Positions 36,802 to 46,462 of a stretch of DNA of 64,000 nucleotides are shown here, piece after piece (within the stretch, counting starts at the first letter, position 1; the number at the start of each line of letters is the position of its first letter). The DNA comes from Cryobacterium breve (GTDB taxonomy: Bacteria; Actinomycetota; Actinomycetes; Actinomycetales; Microbacteriaceae), in contig NZ_SOGJ01000015.1 in assembly GCF_004402375.1 (NCBI RefSeq), positions 85,623 to 149,622 on the forward strand, read 5' to 3'. The notes beneath the pieces were generated by a model. That model did no database searches and was not told the origin of the DNA. It saw only the letters and a list, made by a program, of their open reading frames with translations. Made by a program: the position numbers and the translations under genes.

Positions 36802-37293
36802 TTAGTTGCCGGCCCAGGTCTCCACGAGGAAGATCTCGACGGCGATTTCCTTGCCGGTGGGTGTCTCGTACGACGTCTTCGCACCGACCGTGAGGCCGAT
36901 GATCGCGGTACCGAGCGGGCTCTGCTCGCTGTAGACGTCAAGGTCGCTGTCTCCGGCGATCTCGCGGCTGCCGATCAGGAAACGATTCTTCTCGCCGGCG
37001 ATGGTTGCGGTGATCACGGTGCCGGGCTCAACGACGCCCCTGCTCTCGGGCGCATGGCCGACCTCGGCGGTGCGCAGCAGTAGCACGAGCGTGCGGATGC
37101 GCGCCTCCATTTTGCCTTGCTCATCCTTGGCGGCGTGGTAGCCCGAGTTCTCCTTGAGGTCGCCCTCTTCTCGAGCTGATTCGATCTTCTTCGCGATCTC
37201 GACGCGTCCGACGGTGCTGAGCGTATCCAGCTCGGCGGCGAGGCGGTCGTAGGCCTCCTGGGTCAGCCAGGTGACCGTGGTTTCGGTAGTCAT
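36802..37293 (-). CDS. greA: Transcription elongation factor GreA
   Basis: Rescues backtracked RNA polymerase by stimulating transcript cleavage. 163 aa: an N-terminal coiled coil (LTQEAYDRLAAELDTLSTVGRVEIAKKIESAREEGDLKENSGYHAAKDEQGKMEARI; the loop bears the acidic D/E residues) and a C-terminal FKBP-like domain ending in the FLVETWAGN tail. ATG 37293 with GAGGAG upstream is preferred over an ATG 27 nt earlier. It is followed in genome order by the DUF4307 gene and mca, as in mycobacteria (Rv1080-Rv1082). Confidence 0.96.
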   Translation of the reverse strand: MTTETTVTWLTQEAYDRLAAELDTLSTVGRVEIAKKIESAREEGDLKENSGYHAAKDEQGKMEARIRTLVLLLRTAEVGHAPESRGVVEPGTVITATIAGEKNRFLIGSREIAGDSDLDVYSEQSPLGTAIIGLTVGAKTSYETPTGKEIAVEIFLVETWAGN

Positions 37294-37399
37294 GGGTGGA
37301 ATCTCCTCATGCTCGGTCATGCTCGTTCGATGCCCTAGGGGTGAACCCGCAGTTATACAACGGACGCCCCGACGAGTACGTCAGGGCGAAATACTTAGT

Positions 37400-37801
37400 C
37401 TAGGTCAGCCAGCAGCGGTAAATCAATCCGGTGTTACTCTGCTCGGTCGTGCGCACATCCGTGGTCGTCGACCGTGAATATATTGGGCTGGCGGGCAGGT
37501 CGATGACCGTCCAGCCGACCACGGTGAAGGTCTCGTTCAGTGCCTGCACAGCACAGCTGGAACTGCGGCCGACCGGAATCGACGCCTCAAAGGTCACCGT
37601 CACGAGATTCTCGTCGACGATGGTATGGCCGATGTCCCGGGTCTCGATCAGGGGCTCGGAGGCACCCAGCCCCACCCAGACCACGAAGGCAACCAGGATC
37701 GCCGCGAGCGAGCCGGCGGTGACATAGAGGACGCGGCGGTCTCTCGTGCCGCGGTTCGGGGCACGCCCGTATCGGGTATCGAGGTTGCTGGTCGCGGTCA
37801 C
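37400..37801 (-). CDS. DUF4307 membrane protein
   Basis: 133 aa. A basic N-terminus (TRYGRAPNRGTRDRR) precedes one membrane helix (LYVTAGSLAAILVAFVVWVGL, about residues 25-45). An extracytoplasmic beta-rich domain follows, with two cysteines (SSSCAVQAL and YRCWLT). DUF4307 members lie between greA and mca across actinobacteria; their role is unknown. The GTG start has GGAG about 7 nt upstream. It is divergent from mca, with a 70-bp shared promoter region. Confidence 0.88.
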   Translation of the reverse strand: MTATSNLDTRYGRAPNRGTRDRRVLYVTAGSLAAILVAFVVWVGLGASEPLIETRDIGHTIVDENLVTVTFEASIPVGRSSSCAVQALNETFTVVGWTVIDLPASPIYSRSTTTDVRTTEQSNTGLIYRCWLT

Positions 37802-37871
37802 TCAGACTCCACACTCACGGATCAACGATTAGTCTTAGCACCAAGGTTATCTGGCATTTCTGAGGAGTTTC

Positions 37872-38735
37872 ATGTCGCTGCGACTCTTGGCGGTGCACGC
37901 CCATCCCGACGACGAGTCGAGCAAGGGTGCCGCCACCTACGCCCACTACCGGAGCCTCGGCGCCGAGGTCATGATCCTGAGCTGCACGGGCGGCGAGCGG
38001 GGGAGCATCCTGAACGAGGACCTGCTGGCACATCCGCTGGCCGAACGTGACCTCGCCGGACTTCGTCGTTTGGAAATGGCGGAGGCGCAAGGCGTTCTCG
38101 GGGTCGCGCACCGGTGGCTCGGTTACCAGGATTCCGGGATGAACGACGATGGATCGGTGCCCGCGAACTCGTTCGCGGACATCCCCGTGGAGATTTCCGC
38201 GGAGCCGATCGTGCGGCTCATCCGTGACTTCCGACCGCAGGTCCTGATCACGTACGACGAGAACGGCGGCTACCCGCACCCCGACCACATCCGTTGCCAC
38301 GACGTGTCGATGGAGGCCTACCGGGCCGCCGCCGACCCGACCCGGTACCCGGATGCCGGTGCGCCCTGGCAGGTCGACAAACTCTATTACGACCGGATTT
38401 TCAACCTCGAACGCATCGATGCCATGTTCCTGGAACTGAGCGTCAAGGACCCCGAGTCGCCCCTGTTGGAGCCGCTGGAAGCGGCCAGGGAATGGATGAA
38501 GGACTACCCGAAGCTGGCGACGACCCATGTTCCCGTCGGAGACTTCCTCGAGGCGCGGGACGCGGCACTCCGGGCACATGCCAGCCAGGTCTCTCCCACC
38601 AGCAGCTTCTTCTTCTGGCCGAACGATCTCATCCGTGAGGCCTGGCCCTACGAGGACTTCCAGCTCGTCGAATCGAAAGTGGACACCGTGATACCTGAAT
38701 CCGACCTTTTCGCCGGAGTGAGGGACGACGCATGA
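37872..38735 (+). CDS. mca: Mycothiol S-conjugate amidase
   Basis: Zinc amidase that cleaves mycothiol-toxin conjugates for detoxification in actinomycetes. 287 aa: zinc motif HAHPDDESSKGAATYAHY near the N-terminus, TGGERGSILN, and the second metal region YPHPDHIRCHDVSMEAY at about residue 135-150. The sequence fits Mca better than the deacetylase MshB because of the ESSKGA and LYYDRIFN segments. GAGGAG precedes ATG 37872. Its stop overlaps the next small gene by ATGA. Confidence 0.95.
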   Translation: MSLRLLAVHAHPDDESSKGAATYAHYRSLGAEVMILSCTGGERGSILNEDLLAHPLAERDLAGLRRLEMAEAQGVLGVAHRWLGYQDSGMNDDGSVPANSFADIPVEISAEPIVRLIRDFRPQVLITYDENGGYPHPDHIRCHDVSMEAYRAAADPTRYPDAGAPWQVDKLYYDRIFNLERIDAMFLELSVKDPESPLLEPLEAAREWMKDYPKLATTHVPVGDFLEARDAALRAHASQVSPTSSFFFWPNDLIREAWPYEDFQLVESKVDTVIPESDLFAGVRDDA

Positions 38736-38998
38736 GTCTCGTCGTCCTCGCCCCGCTTGTCAGCATCGTCGCAGCGGCCACCCCCTCGCCCGAGTTCGAC
38801 CCGAACACGGTGACGCCGGGCCCAGCGGGCTTCGTCGCGATTGCCGTCGTGGCCGTCGGAACGGTGCTTCTGTCCATCGACATGGCTCGGCGCGTGCGCC
38901 GCAACACCTACCGTGCCGAAATTCAGGAACGACTGCAGGCCGAGATTGCGGCGAAGTCCGCTGCCGACGCCGACCCGGCGGGCGCGGACAAGGCGTAG
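38732..38998 (+). CDS. Small membrane protein downstream of mca
   Basis: 88 aa, function unknown. A short hydrophobic N-terminus (LVVLAPLVSIVAAA) may be a signal or membrane segment, then TPSPEFDPNTVTPG. One clear membrane helix (FVAIAVVAVGTVLLSIDMARRV) and a charged Ala/Glu-rich helix that looks cytoplasmic follow. A small membrane protein after mca is a recurring actinobacterial arrangement. It overlaps mca by ATGA. Confidence 0.8.
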   Translation: MSLVVLAPLVSIVAAATPSPEFDPNTVTPGPAGFVAIAVVAVGTVLLSIDMARRVRRNTYRAEIQERLQAEIAAKSAADADPAGADKA

Positions 38999-39025
38999 AC
39001 CGGCACGCGGACCGGGTCGGCGGGG

Positions 39026-39727
39026 CTACGGGTAGATCGGGTTGGTGGCGATGATCATGATCGCCGCCCAGTGGCAGAGGAAGGCCACCACGGTCAGGGT
39101 GTGAAAGATCTCGTGGAAGCCGAACACGCCCGGGAGGGGGTTGGGCCGTTTCATGCCGTAGATGACGGCACCCACGGAGTAGCACAGCCCCCCGATCATG
39201 ATCAGTGTCATCATCGCCGCGTTGGCTTGGAAGAAGTCGACGATGAACATGAGCGCGCCCCATCCGAGCGCCAGGTATAGCGGAACGTACAGCCAGCGCG
39301 GGGCATTGATCCAAAACACCCGGAATGCGATTCCGAGGAAGGCGCCGCCCCAGACCAGAGACAGGAGCAAAGCGGACTTGGCTGGTGGAAGGGCGAGCAC
39401 CGAAATTGGAGTGTAGGAGCCCGCGATCAGCAGGAAGATATTGGCATGGTCGATCCGCTTGAGGATCACTTTTGTGCGAGGGCCCCAGTTGAACCGGTGG
39501 TACAGGGCTGAATTGCCGAACAGAAGCATCGAACTCAGCACGAATACGAGCGAACTCACACGAGCAGCGGTGCCGTCGGCGGCGAGCAGAAGCACGATGC
39601 CGGCCACGATCGTGACGGGGAAGGTTCCGGCGTGGATCCAGCCTCGCCAAGTGGGCTTGACCTCCACCGGCTGCGGCAGGTTGTCCTCGAACAACGGCAG
39701 GTTGGGGATGTCACTCGCTGGGGCCAT
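39026..39727 (-). CDS. Hemolysin III / PAQR family membrane protein
   Basis: 233 aa with seven predicted membrane helices. The conserved metal and fold residues of the HlyIII/YqfA family are visible: FGNSALYHRFNW, DHANIFLLIAGSYTP (the DH motif) and the C-terminal GFHEIFHTLTVVAFLCHW with three His. The role in bacteria is not settled (membrane lipid or zinc-dependent hydrolase functions are proposed). ATG 39727 is chosen because a TATTCT -10 box sits 6 nt upstream; an ORF extension further upstream is not conserved. Divergent from uppS. Confidence 0.92.
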   Translation of the reverse strand: MAPASDIPNLPLFEDNLPQPVEVKPTWRGWIHAGTFPVTIVAGIVLLLAADGTAARVSSLVFVLSSMLLFGNSALYHRFNWGPRTKVILKRIDHANIFLLIAGSYTPISVLALPPAKSALLLSLVWGGAFLGIAFRVFWINAPRWLYVPLYLALGWGALMFIVDFFQANAAMMTLIMIGGLCYSVGAVIYGMKRPNPLPGVFGFHEIFHTLTVVAFLCHWAAIMIIATNPIYP

Positions 39728-39733
39728 GCTGCA

Positions 39734-39739
39734 AGAATA
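39734..39739 (-). promoter_or_regulatory. -10 box of a predicted leaderless hemolysin III gene
   Basis: TATTCT on the minus strand, 6 nt before ATG 39727. Confidence 0.6.
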
Positions 39740-39785
39740 CGACAGCGTGCATGCCCCGTGCGGCACGCAACGGTCGCGAGTGGGC

Positions 39786-39791
39786 TAGCGT
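39786..39791 (+). promoter_or_regulatory. -10 box of a predicted leaderless uppS transcript
   Basis: TAGCGT with 6 nt to GTG 39798. It lies back to back with the hemolysin III promoter. Confidence 0.55.
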
Positions 39792-39797
39792 AAATAT

Positions 39798-40583
39798 GTG
39801 CAGAAACGGGAAATTCCATGGGCGCGCGGCATTCTCTACGGGGTCTACCAGCGTCGTCTCCGCCGAGGGTTGACTCCGGATGTACTGCCGGACCATGTCG
39901 CCATGATCATCGACGGCAACCGGCGCTGGGCTCGGCAACTCGGCTTCGACTCCGCCGCTCACGGGCACCGGGCCGGTGCCGCCAAGATGCGGGAATTCCT
40001 CAAATGGTGTGACGACCTCGGCATCTCCGTCGTCACGCTGTACCTGCTCTCCTCCGACAACCTCACCAACCGGCCGAGCGACGAGCTCCAGGAGCTGATG
40101 AAGATCATCGCGAAGCTCGCGGAAGAGCTCTCCCGGTACCGCGATTGGCGGGTGCAGCAGGTGGGGTCCAAGGCCGGCCTGCCCGAGCCGTTGGTCGCCG
40201 CCCTGAACGCCGCGGAGGCGCGCACGGCCCGTAAGAAAGGTCTGCATATCAACCTCGCCGTGGGCTACGGCGGCCGCACCGAGATCACCGACGCGATGCG
40301 GAGCATCGTCGGGGCGCACCTCGAGAACGGCCAGACCCTTGAAGACCTCGCGGAGACCCTGACCCCCGAGCTGATCGGGGCGCACCTCTACACGGGGGGT
40401 CAGCCTGATCCCGACCTGGTCATCCGCACCTCGGGGGAGCAGCGCATCAGCGACTTCATGCTCTGGCAGAGCGCGCACAGCGAATTCTATTTCGTGGAAG
40501 CGCTCGGACCAGACCTTCGCCAGGTCGACTTCCTGCGCGCCCTGCGCGACTTTGCTCGCCGCCAGCGCCGGTTCGGCGGGTAG
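39798..40583 (+). CDS. uppS: Cis-prenyl (isoprenyl) transferase, UppS family
   Basis: 261 aa. Condenses isopentenyl diphosphate onto an allylic diphosphate to make polyprenyl carriers for cell-wall synthesis. The catalytic aspartate motif VAMIIDGNRRWARQLG lies near residue 38. LYLLSSDNLTNRPSDEL, the RTSGEQRISDFMLWQ region and the C-terminal EALGPDLRQVDFLRALRDF are conserved. Actinobacteria often have two such enzymes, a short-chain Z-FPP synthase and a long-chain one; the neighbourhood (as Rv1086) suggests the former, but product length cannot be read. Probably leaderless. Confidence 0.94.
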   Translation: MQKREIPWARGILYGVYQRRLRRGLTPDVLPDHVAMIIDGNRRWARQLGFDSAAHGHRAGAAKMREFLKWCDDLGISVVTLYLLSSDNLTNRPSDELQELMKIIAKLAEELSRYRDWRVQQVGSKAGLPEPLVAALNAAEARTARKKGLHINLAVGYGGRTEITDAMRSIVGAHLENGQTLEDLAETLTPELIGAHLYTGGQPDPDLVIRTSGEQRISDFMLWQSAHSEFYFVEALGPDLRQVDFLRALRDFARRQRRFGG

Positions 40584-40591
40584 GAGAACCC

Positions 40592-41713
40592 ATGACCGTT
40601 CTCGAGCGCTATCTGAAGGGGTTTCTCGAAGAGCCCGGCTACCTCGACTACGCCCGGGTGGGACCGCTGTCCGCCGGTGTGGTCGCCGAGACCCTCGGCC
40701 AAACGGATGCGCTGTCCCGGGCTCGGTTCGGCAGCCTCGACCATTTCGGAACGCAGGACGCACGGCTGCGCGCCGCCGTGGCCCTCGCCACCGGTTTCCG
40801 CGTTGACCAGGTCGTCTGCGAACCCAACACCACTACCGGGATCATGCACGCCATGTTCGGCCTCACCGGGCCGGTGCTGCTTTCGCGCGGCGATTTCCCC
40901 ACGGTGCCGTTCGCGGCCGTGCGAGCGGCGGAGGCTCTGCGCGTGGTCACCCCGATCTGGCTGGAGACCGACCACGGTCGGGTCACCCCCGGGCAGATCC
41001 GGGCACAACTGACCCCGGCCACCGCCGCGGTGGCGGTCTGCCTCGTCGATTCCCGCACGGGCTATCGCGTGGACTTGGAAGGCATCCGTCAGGTCATCGG
41101 CGACCGCCTGCTCATCGTCGACGCCATCCAGGGCCTCGGGTCGGTGGATGTCCCCTACGAGGTGGCGGATGTCGTCGCCTCGGGCGGCCAGAAATGGGCC
41201 AGAGCCGGGTGGGGCACCGGGTTCCTGGCACTCAGCGACCGCGCCGTCGAACGCTTGGTCCCCGTGTTCTCCGGTTTCACCGGCACGGACACCGTCGAGC
41301 CGTGGGACGAGGTGCCGCCGCCGAGCCGCAGCGCCAACGCGTTCCGGGTGAGCAACGGCGACGCCATAGCCCAGGCCCGGTTCGCGGCCGCCCTCGAAGA
41401 GGTGGCCGACGTGGGCATCCGTTCGATCGAGGACGCAATCAACCTGAATGTGGCGCAGCTGATCGATCTGGCCGACGAGTTCGCCGTGCCCGTCGTCTCC
41501 TCCAGGGACGACCGGGAGCGTGCTGGCATCCTGGTGCTCGAACCCCCGGCCGCTCAGCTCACGCTGCTGAGCATCGCGCTGCACAACCACGGAGTGACGG
41601 CGACCACGCGTGGCGGCACCGTGCGGATCAGCACCCACGCGGCCCTCAGCCCGCACACGGTCGACATGCTGCGCGGCGCGTTCACGTCGTATGCGACAGC
41701 GGTGATCTATTGA
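40592..41713 (+). CDS. Class V aminotransferase (PLP)
   Basis: 373 aa, fold-type I. The PLP lysine is in VASGGQKWARAGWGTGF (about residue 200), preceded by the aspartate motif LLIVDAIQGLGS. This is the cysteine-desulfurase / kynureninase-like class V family; the exact reaction is unknown. It starts 8 nt after uppS with GGAG just before ATG, so it is co-transcribed with it. Confidence 0.87.
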   Translation: MTVLERYLKGFLEEPGYLDYARVGPLSAGVVAETLGQTDALSRARFGSLDHFGTQDARLRAAVALATGFRVDQVVCEPNTTTGIMHAMFGLTGPVLLSRGDFPTVPFAAVRAAEALRVVTPIWLETDHGRVTPGQIRAQLTPATAAVAVCLVDSRTGYRVDLEGIRQVIGDRLLIVDAIQGLGSVDVPYEVADVVASGGQKWARAGWGTGFLALSDRAVERLVPVFSGFTGTDTVEPWDEVPPPSRSANAFRVSNGDAIAQARFAAALEEVADVGIRSIEDAINLNVAQLIDLADEFAVPVVSSRDDRERAGILVLEPPAAQLTLLSIALHNHGVTATTRGGTVRISTHAALSPHTVDMLRGAFTSYATAVIY

Positions 41714-41807
41714 CCATTGCGTGCCGGTCGGGGCATAGTCCGGATGATGACTGCCCGGTGAACGTCTGTTTCGAATGCGCGTGTCGCTCTTCCCTTGCTG
41801 GGCTTGT

Positions 41808-41875
41808 ATAAGTAGCGTCGAGAACATCAGGTATGGCGCCTGGTCGAGACGGCCACATAAGTACGGCTCGAGAAC
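41808..41875 (+). repeat. Paired 18-19 nt direct repeats upstream of the PhoH gene
   Basis: 41808-41825 and 41857-41875 both read ATAAGTA, then 3-4 variable bases, then TCGAGAAC, 49 nt apart. They could be duplicated promoter or operator sites in the 219-bp gap before the PhoH gene. Confidence 0.6.
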
Positions 41876-41932
41876 CCTGTGGCTGCTCGCCAACACAATC
41901 TGTGCCTCACGGGGCACGGGGTGGGAGTGGTT

Positions 41933-43279
41933 GTGACCGCTAATCAGATCGACAACAAGGGTTCGAACCGGACGGCCACGGTCGGGCAGGCCGAATGCAC
42001 CTACGTTCTAGACACATCGGTGTTGCTCTCCGATCCCAAGGCGATCTTCCGCTTCGCGGAGCATGCCGTGGTACTGCCGGTCGTGGTCATCGCGGAGCTC
42101 GAAGCCAAGCGCAATGACCCGGAGATCGGATACTTCGCCCGGCAGTCGCTGCGGCTTCTCGACGAGCTCCGGGTGAAACACGAACGCCTGGACTTCCCGA
42201 TTCCGGTCGGCGAGGGTGGCAGCCTCCGCGTGGAACTGAACCACTCGAACATGTCGGTGCTCCCCTCCGGCCTGCAACTCGGCGACAACGACTCCCGCAT
42301 CCTCGCAGTGGCCCTCAACCTGGCCAACGACGGCCTGAACGTGACCGTCGTCACAAAAGACCTGCCGCTCCGGGTGAAGGCGGCTTCGCTCGGCCTCACC
42401 GCGGAGGAGTACCGGCACGAGCTCGCGGTGGACTCCGGCTGGACGGGCATGGACGAGATCACGCTGGGCTCCAACCTGATCGACGAGCTCTACGACAAGG
42501 AGGTCGTGCACACGCGTCTCGTGCAGGACATGCCGGTGAACACGGGCCTGGTCATCCACTCCGACCGCGGCTCGGCGCTCGGCCGGGTGACCGGCAAGGG
42601 TGAGATGAAGCTCGTGCGCGGCGATCGGGACGTCTTCGGACTGAAGGGCCGCTCAGCGGAACAGCGGCTGGCCATCGACCTGTTGCTCGACCCGGAGATC
42701 GGCATCCTGTCGTTGGGGGGGAGGGCTGGCACGGGGAAGTCGGCGCTCGCCCTCTGCGCCGGCCTGGAAGCCGTACTGGAACGTCAGCAGCACCGCAAGA
42801 TCATGGTCTTCCGGCCGCTCTACGCGGTTGGTGGTCAGGAGCTCGGCTACCTGCCCGGAGACGCCGCTGAGAAGATGAGCCCGTGGGCCCAAGCGGTGTT
42901 CGACACGCTCGGGGCGATCGTGTCCGAGAACGTGCTCGAGGAGGTGATCGAGCGGGGCATCCTGGAAGTGTTGCCGCTCACGCACATCCGTGGCCGGTCA
43001 CTGCACGACGCCTTCGTGATCGTGGACGAGGCCCAGTCGCTCGAGCGCAACGTGCTGCTCACGGTGCTCAGCCGGATCGGTCAGAACTCGCGCGTGGTGC
43101 TGACCCACGATGTGGCCCAGCGTGACAACCTGCGGGTGGGCCGCTTCGACGGGGTGGCGTCCGTGATCGAGACGCTCAAGGGACATCCGCTGTTCGCCCA
43201 CATGACGCTGACCCGTTCGGAGCGAAGCGCGATCGCCGCCCTCGTCACGGAGATGCTTGAGGGCAACGAGGTGCGCTAG
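41933..43279 (+). CDS. PIN-PhoH fusion ATPase/RNase (PhoH2 type)
   Basis: 448 aa. The N-terminal PIN-domain nuclease has the acidic residues in [19 protein letters not shown] and [13 protein letters not shown]. It is fused to a C-terminal PhoH P-loop domain with Walker [14 protein letters not shown] (about residue 265) and Walker [11 protein letters not shown]. PhoH2 proteins unwind and cut RNA and are linked to toxin-antitoxin-like control in mycobacteria (Rv1095). GTG 41933 with GGGAG 5 nt upstream is preferred; two other in-frame GTGs lie 6 and 12 nt before it. Confidence 0.94.
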   Translation: MTANQIDNKGSNRTATVGQAECTYVLDTSVLLSDPKAIFRFAEHAVVLPVVVIAELEAKRNDPEIGYFARQSLRLLDELRVKHERLDFPIPVGEGGSLRVELNHSNMSVLPSGLQLGDNDSRILAVALNLANDGLNVTVVTKDLPLRVKAASLGLTAEEYRHELAVDSGWTGMDEITLGSNLIDELYDKEVVHTRLVQDMPVNTGLVIHSDRGSALGRVTGKGEMKLVRGDRDVFGLKGRSAEQRLAIDLLLDPEIGILSLGGRAGTGKSALALCAGLEAVLERQQHRKIMVFRPLYAVGGQELGYLPGDAAEKMSPWAQAVFDTLGAIVSENVLEEVIERGILEVLPLTHIRGRSLHDAFVIVDEAQSLERNVLLTVLSRIGQNSRVVLTHDVAQRDNLRVGRFDGVASVIETLKGHPLFAHMTLTRSERSAIAALVTEMLEGNEVR

Positions 43280-43286
43280 CGCCCTG

Positions 43287-43369
43287 ACGAATTCGACGGA
43301 GATTTTGCCTCAAAACCCCCTTTCGGAACGAAAGCGGGCCTTCGGGAGCAAAATCTCCGTCGAATTGGT
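43287..43369. repeat. REPIN-like inverted repeat, copy 4
   Basis: Arms 43287-43308 and 43348-43369 are inverted copies over 22 nt with one mismatch, carrying the CGACGGAGATTTT core. It lies in the convergent gap between the PhoH gene and fumC. Confidence 0.9.
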
Positions 43370-43396
43370 GAGTGCCGGCGGGCGAGGAGTCGAGGG

Positions 43397-44812
43397 CTAC
43401 CGGGGCTGGGGCGGACGAGTCATGCTGAGCACGTCGAGGGCGGTGTCGAGCAGTTCGAGGGTGACCTCACCGCGCTCGACGAAACCCAGCGCGATGACGG
43501 ACTCGCGCACGGTGACCCCCTCAGCCACCGAATGCTTGGCGACCTTGGCCGCTGCCTCGTAGCCGATGACCCGGTTCAACGGGGTGACGATTGCGGGGGA
43601 GGACTCGGCCAGCGCGCGGGCGCGCTCAACGTTCGCCGTCAGGCCGTCGACGGTCTTGTCGGCGAGCACGCGGGTCGCGTTCGAGAGGAGGCGGATGGAC
43701 TCCAACAAGGCCGTGCCCATCACCGGGATCGCCACGTTGAGCTCGAAGGAGCCCGACGCGCCCGACCAGGCGATGGTGGCGTCGTTGCCGATCACACGGG
43801 AGCACACCATCAGCACGGCCTCCGGGATCACCGGGTTCACCTTGCCCGGCATGATCGAGGATCCGGGCTGCAGGTCGGGGATGTTCAGCTCGCCGAAGCC
43901 CGTGTTGGGACCCGAGCCCATCCAGCGCAGGTCGTTGCAGATCTTGGTCAGGCTGACCGCGATGGTGCGGAGGGCACCGGATGCGTCCACCAGGCCGTCC
44001 CGGTTGGCCTGCGCCTCGAAGTGGTCGCGTGCCTCGGTGACCGGTAGTTCGGTCTCCTCAACGAGCAACTCGATCACGAGCTGCGGGAAGCCGAACGGAG
44101 TGTTGATGCCGGTGCCGACCGCGGTGCCGCCGAGGGGGACCTCGGCGACGCGGGGGAGGGCGGTGCGCACGCGCTCGATTCCGAGGCGCATCTGCCGCGC
44201 GTAGCCGCCGAACTCCTGACCGAGGGTGACCGGGGTGGCATCCATCAGATGTGTGCGGCCGGCCTTGACGGCACCGGCCCACAGCTCGGCCTTCGCCTCG
44301 AGGGCAAAGGCCAGGTGGTCGAGCGCGGGGATGAGGTCGTCGATGAGGGCGCTGGTGACGGCGAGGTGCACAGAGGTAGGGAAGACGTCGTTGGAGGACT
44401 GGGACGCGTTCACATGGTCGTTAGGGTGCACCGTACGGCCGAGACTACGGGTGGCGAGCGTGGCGAGGACCTCGTTCATGTTCATGTTCGAGGACGTTCC
44501 GCTGCCGGTCTGGTAAACGTCGATCGGGAACTCGGAGTCGTAGCGGCCGGTGGCCACCAGGTCGGCGGCTTCGGCGATCGCCTGGGCGATCTCGGCGTCG
44601 AGCACCCCCAGCTTCGCGTTGGCGATGGCGGCTGACTTCTTGATCCGAGCCAGCGCGGCGATCTGGGCGGGCTCCAACACGGAGCCGGAGATCGGGAAAT
44701 TCTCGACGGCCCGCTGCGTCTGCGCCCCGTAAAGGGCGGCGATCGGAACCCGGACCTCGCCCATCGTGTCGTGTTCGATCCGGTACTCGGCTTCAGCGGT
44801 CTTGTCCACCAC
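43397..44812 (-). CDS. fumC: Fumarate hydratase class II
   Basis: TCA-cycle fumarase of the iron-independent type, 471 aa. Features: [26 protein letters not shown], the substrate site [47 protein letters not shown], and the superfamily signature [11 protein letters not shown], whose serine is the catalytic base. The start is GTG 44812 (a second GTG follows directly). A probable -35/-10 cannot be pinned down. About 100 bp separate it from the carbonic anhydrase gene. Confidence 0.97.
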   Translation of the reverse strand: MVDKTAEAEYRIEHDTMGEVRVPIAALYGAQTQRAVENFPISGSVLEPAQIAALARIKKSAAIANAKLGVLDAEIAQAIAEAADLVATGRYDSEFPIDVYQTGSGTSSNMNMNEVLATLATRSLGRTVHPNDHVNASQSSNDVFPTSVHLAVTSALIDDLIPALDHLAFALEAKAELWAGAVKAGRTHLMDATPVTLGQEFGGYARQMRLGIERVRTALPRVAEVPLGGTAVGTGINTPFGFPQLVIELLVEETELPVTEARDHFEAQANRDGLVDASGALRTIAVSLTKICNDLRWMGSGPNTGFGELNIPDLQPGSSIMPGKVNPVIPEAVLMVCSRVIGNDATIAWSGASGSFELNVAIPVMGTALLESIRLLSNATRVLADKTVDGLTANVERARALAESSPAIVTPLNRVIGYEAAAKVAKHSVAEGVTVRESVIALGFVERGEVTLELLDTALDVLSMTRPPQPR

Positions 44813-44913
44813 GGTGTGTATTACCTTTCGGTTGGGAATCTTCTGGATTCGAATCTCTTCGAGACGGGAACGCGCGGCGGTACCCTGGAGCCCGCCGCCA
44901 ACGCTGGGCTCGG

Positions 44914-45555
44914 CTACACCACGCCGACGACAATGTCGGCCACGGCACGGCCTTCGAGTAGCCGGTAGTTCGCCCCGACGATAGCCAATGTACCTTCTGC
45001 TACGGCCGCACTGATCATCTCCGACCGCTCGAGCAGCTCGGACACCGTGTCGCGCAGGTGCTCGCGGCCGACGGCGAGAGCATCGACCTGATCGGGATCG
45101 ATCGGCGACGCATCCGTGGATCCCGCGACCCGCCGAACGGCCGGCACGATCTTCTCGATGATCCGGTTGATGTGAACGGGCAGGGGGGGCGCGTCGACGG
45201 CTTGGGAATCGATGGCGGCGCGCACGGCGCCGCAGCCGTCGTGCCCGAGCACGAGGATGAGCGGCACCTGCAATACGGCCACAGCGTATTCGAGCGAGCC
45301 AAGCACCGAATCGGAGATGACCTGACCGGCGTTGCGCACCACGAAAAGGTCACCGAGGCCCTTGTCGAAGATGATCTCGGCGGCCAGCCGGGAATCGCTG
45401 CAACCGAACAGGGCGGCGTCGGGGGTCTGCACGAAGGCGAGTTCGGCGCGGCGGTCCACGTCCTGACGCGGATGCTGCGGCTCGCCGTTCACGAATCGGT
45501 CGTTGCCGCGCTGAAGGTCCGTCCAGACCTCTGCCGGTGTCGCTGCCTTGCCCAT
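44914..45555 (-). CDS. Beta-class carbonic anhydrase
   Basis: 213 aa. Zinc ligands and the Asp-Arg dyad are seen in [12 protein letters not shown] (Cys, Asp, Arg) and [11 protein letters not shown] (His, Cys). [22 protein letters not shown] is conserved. Interconverts CO2 and bicarbonate in the cytoplasm. Its ATG overlaps the stop of the DUF4245 gene (TAATG), so it lies at the end of an xseA-xseB-DUF4245-carbonic anhydrase operon on the minus strand. Confidence 0.96.
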   Translation of the reverse strand: MGKAATPAEVWTDLQRGNDRFVNGEPQHPRQDVDRRAELAFVQTPDAALFGCSDSRLAAEIIFDKGLGDLFVVRNAGQVISDSVLGSLEYAVAVLQVPLILVLGHDGCGAVRAAIDSQAVDAPPLPVHINRIIEKIVPAVRRVAGSTDASPIDPDQVDALAVGREHLRDTVSELLERSEMISAAVAEGTLAIVGANYRLLEGRAVADIVVGVV

Positions 45556-46214
45556 TACTGTCCTTCGGTGTCGTTCATGCTGATCTGTTCGGCAAGCACC
45601 TCGGCGAGGGCGGCAAGTTCGTCGTCATCGGCGGTGCCGACGAGAAGGTACGTGCTGTCGCCGGCGGCCGTCACGAGCGCGGATTCGAAGTTGCCGCGGT
45701 CTTTTTCCGGCTCCGGGTTGCGGTGCACGTCCCAGGTGACGCCGGCGATCGTGACGGTGCCGCTGGCGGCTGTGTCGTTCAGTTCGTTGGCGAGCCAGCT
45801 CGGGTTGGCCCCGAGAGCCTGGGTCAGGCCGATGTACTCGTTGGCCGGGGTGAGTAAGCCGATGTTCCAGGAGGGGATCTTGTCGGTCCCGCCTGCCCGC
45901 CACTGCGCGGAGTTGGCCGTCCAGTCGGCAGGGAGCTCCGGGACCAGCAGAGGCTCGTCGATTCCGATCTGCACCTGCTCGGCCACGGCGGCGAAGTCGA
46001 CGGCGCGGTTCAACGGTGCCTCGCTGCGTGGAACGATCAGCACGAGCACGAACACCATGCCGAGGGTGGCCAGAAGCGACAGGACCAGATTGTTCACAGT
46101 CTTGTGGGACCGGTACTTGCGGGAGTTTTCAGCGAGCCTGCTCGTGGTCTCGCTGGGGGTCTCCGGTCGTCCCAGCTCGGCGACGATGCGGGGCGCGCGC
46201 TTGGCGGCGCTCAT
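45555..46214 (-). CDS. DUF4245 membrane-anchored protein
   Basis: 219 aa. A cytoplasmic basic N-terminus ([12 protein letters not shown]), one membrane helix ([19 protein letters not shown], about residues 42-60) and an extracytoplasmic domain of about 155 residues with conserved [13 protein letters not shown] and [11 protein letters not shown]4245 proteins are conserved near xseB and glpX in actinobacteria; the function is unknown. ATG 46214 overlaps the xseB stop as ATGA. Confidence 0.88.
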   Translation of the reverse strand: MSAAKRAPRIVAELGRPETPSETTSRLAENSRKYRSHKTVNNLVLSLLATLGMVFVLVLIVPRSEAPLNRAVDFAAVAEQVQIGIDEPLLVPELPADWTANSAQWRAGGTDKIPSWNIGLLTPANEYIGLTQALGANPSWLANELNDTAASGTVTIAGVTWDVHRNPEPEKDRGNFESALVTAAGDSTYLLVGTADDDELAALAEVLAEQISMNDTEGQ

Positions 46215-46453
46215 CCGGCGGATGCGGCGGAATCGACCTGGCCTGCCCGTGCGGCATCCAGTCTGGCCTTGGCGCCGATCAGCCACTCCTCGCAGCGACG
46301 GGCCAGAGCCTCGCCGCGTTCCCAGAGCGCGAGCGACTCCTCGAGCGACGAGGCACCCTGTTCGAGGGCGTTCACCACGCGCACGAGTTCGTCCCGGGCC
46401 TGTTCGTAGCTCAGGGCGTCGATATCGTCTGCTGCCGAGGTCATGGTGTCCAT
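46211..46453 (-). CDS. xseB: Exodeoxyribonuclease VII small subunit
   Basis: 80 aa, all-helical. The family signature [45 protein letters not shown] is complete. It pairs with the large subunit encoded 9 bp upstream to degrade single-stranded DNA. The start is ATG 46453 or the in-frame ATG 46444; the earlier is annotated. Confidence 0.95.
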   Translation of the reverse strand: MDTMTSAADDIDALSYEQARDELVRVVNALEQGASSLEESLALWERGEALARRCEEWLIGAKARLDAARAGQVDSAASAG

Positions 46454-46462
46454 TCTAATTAT

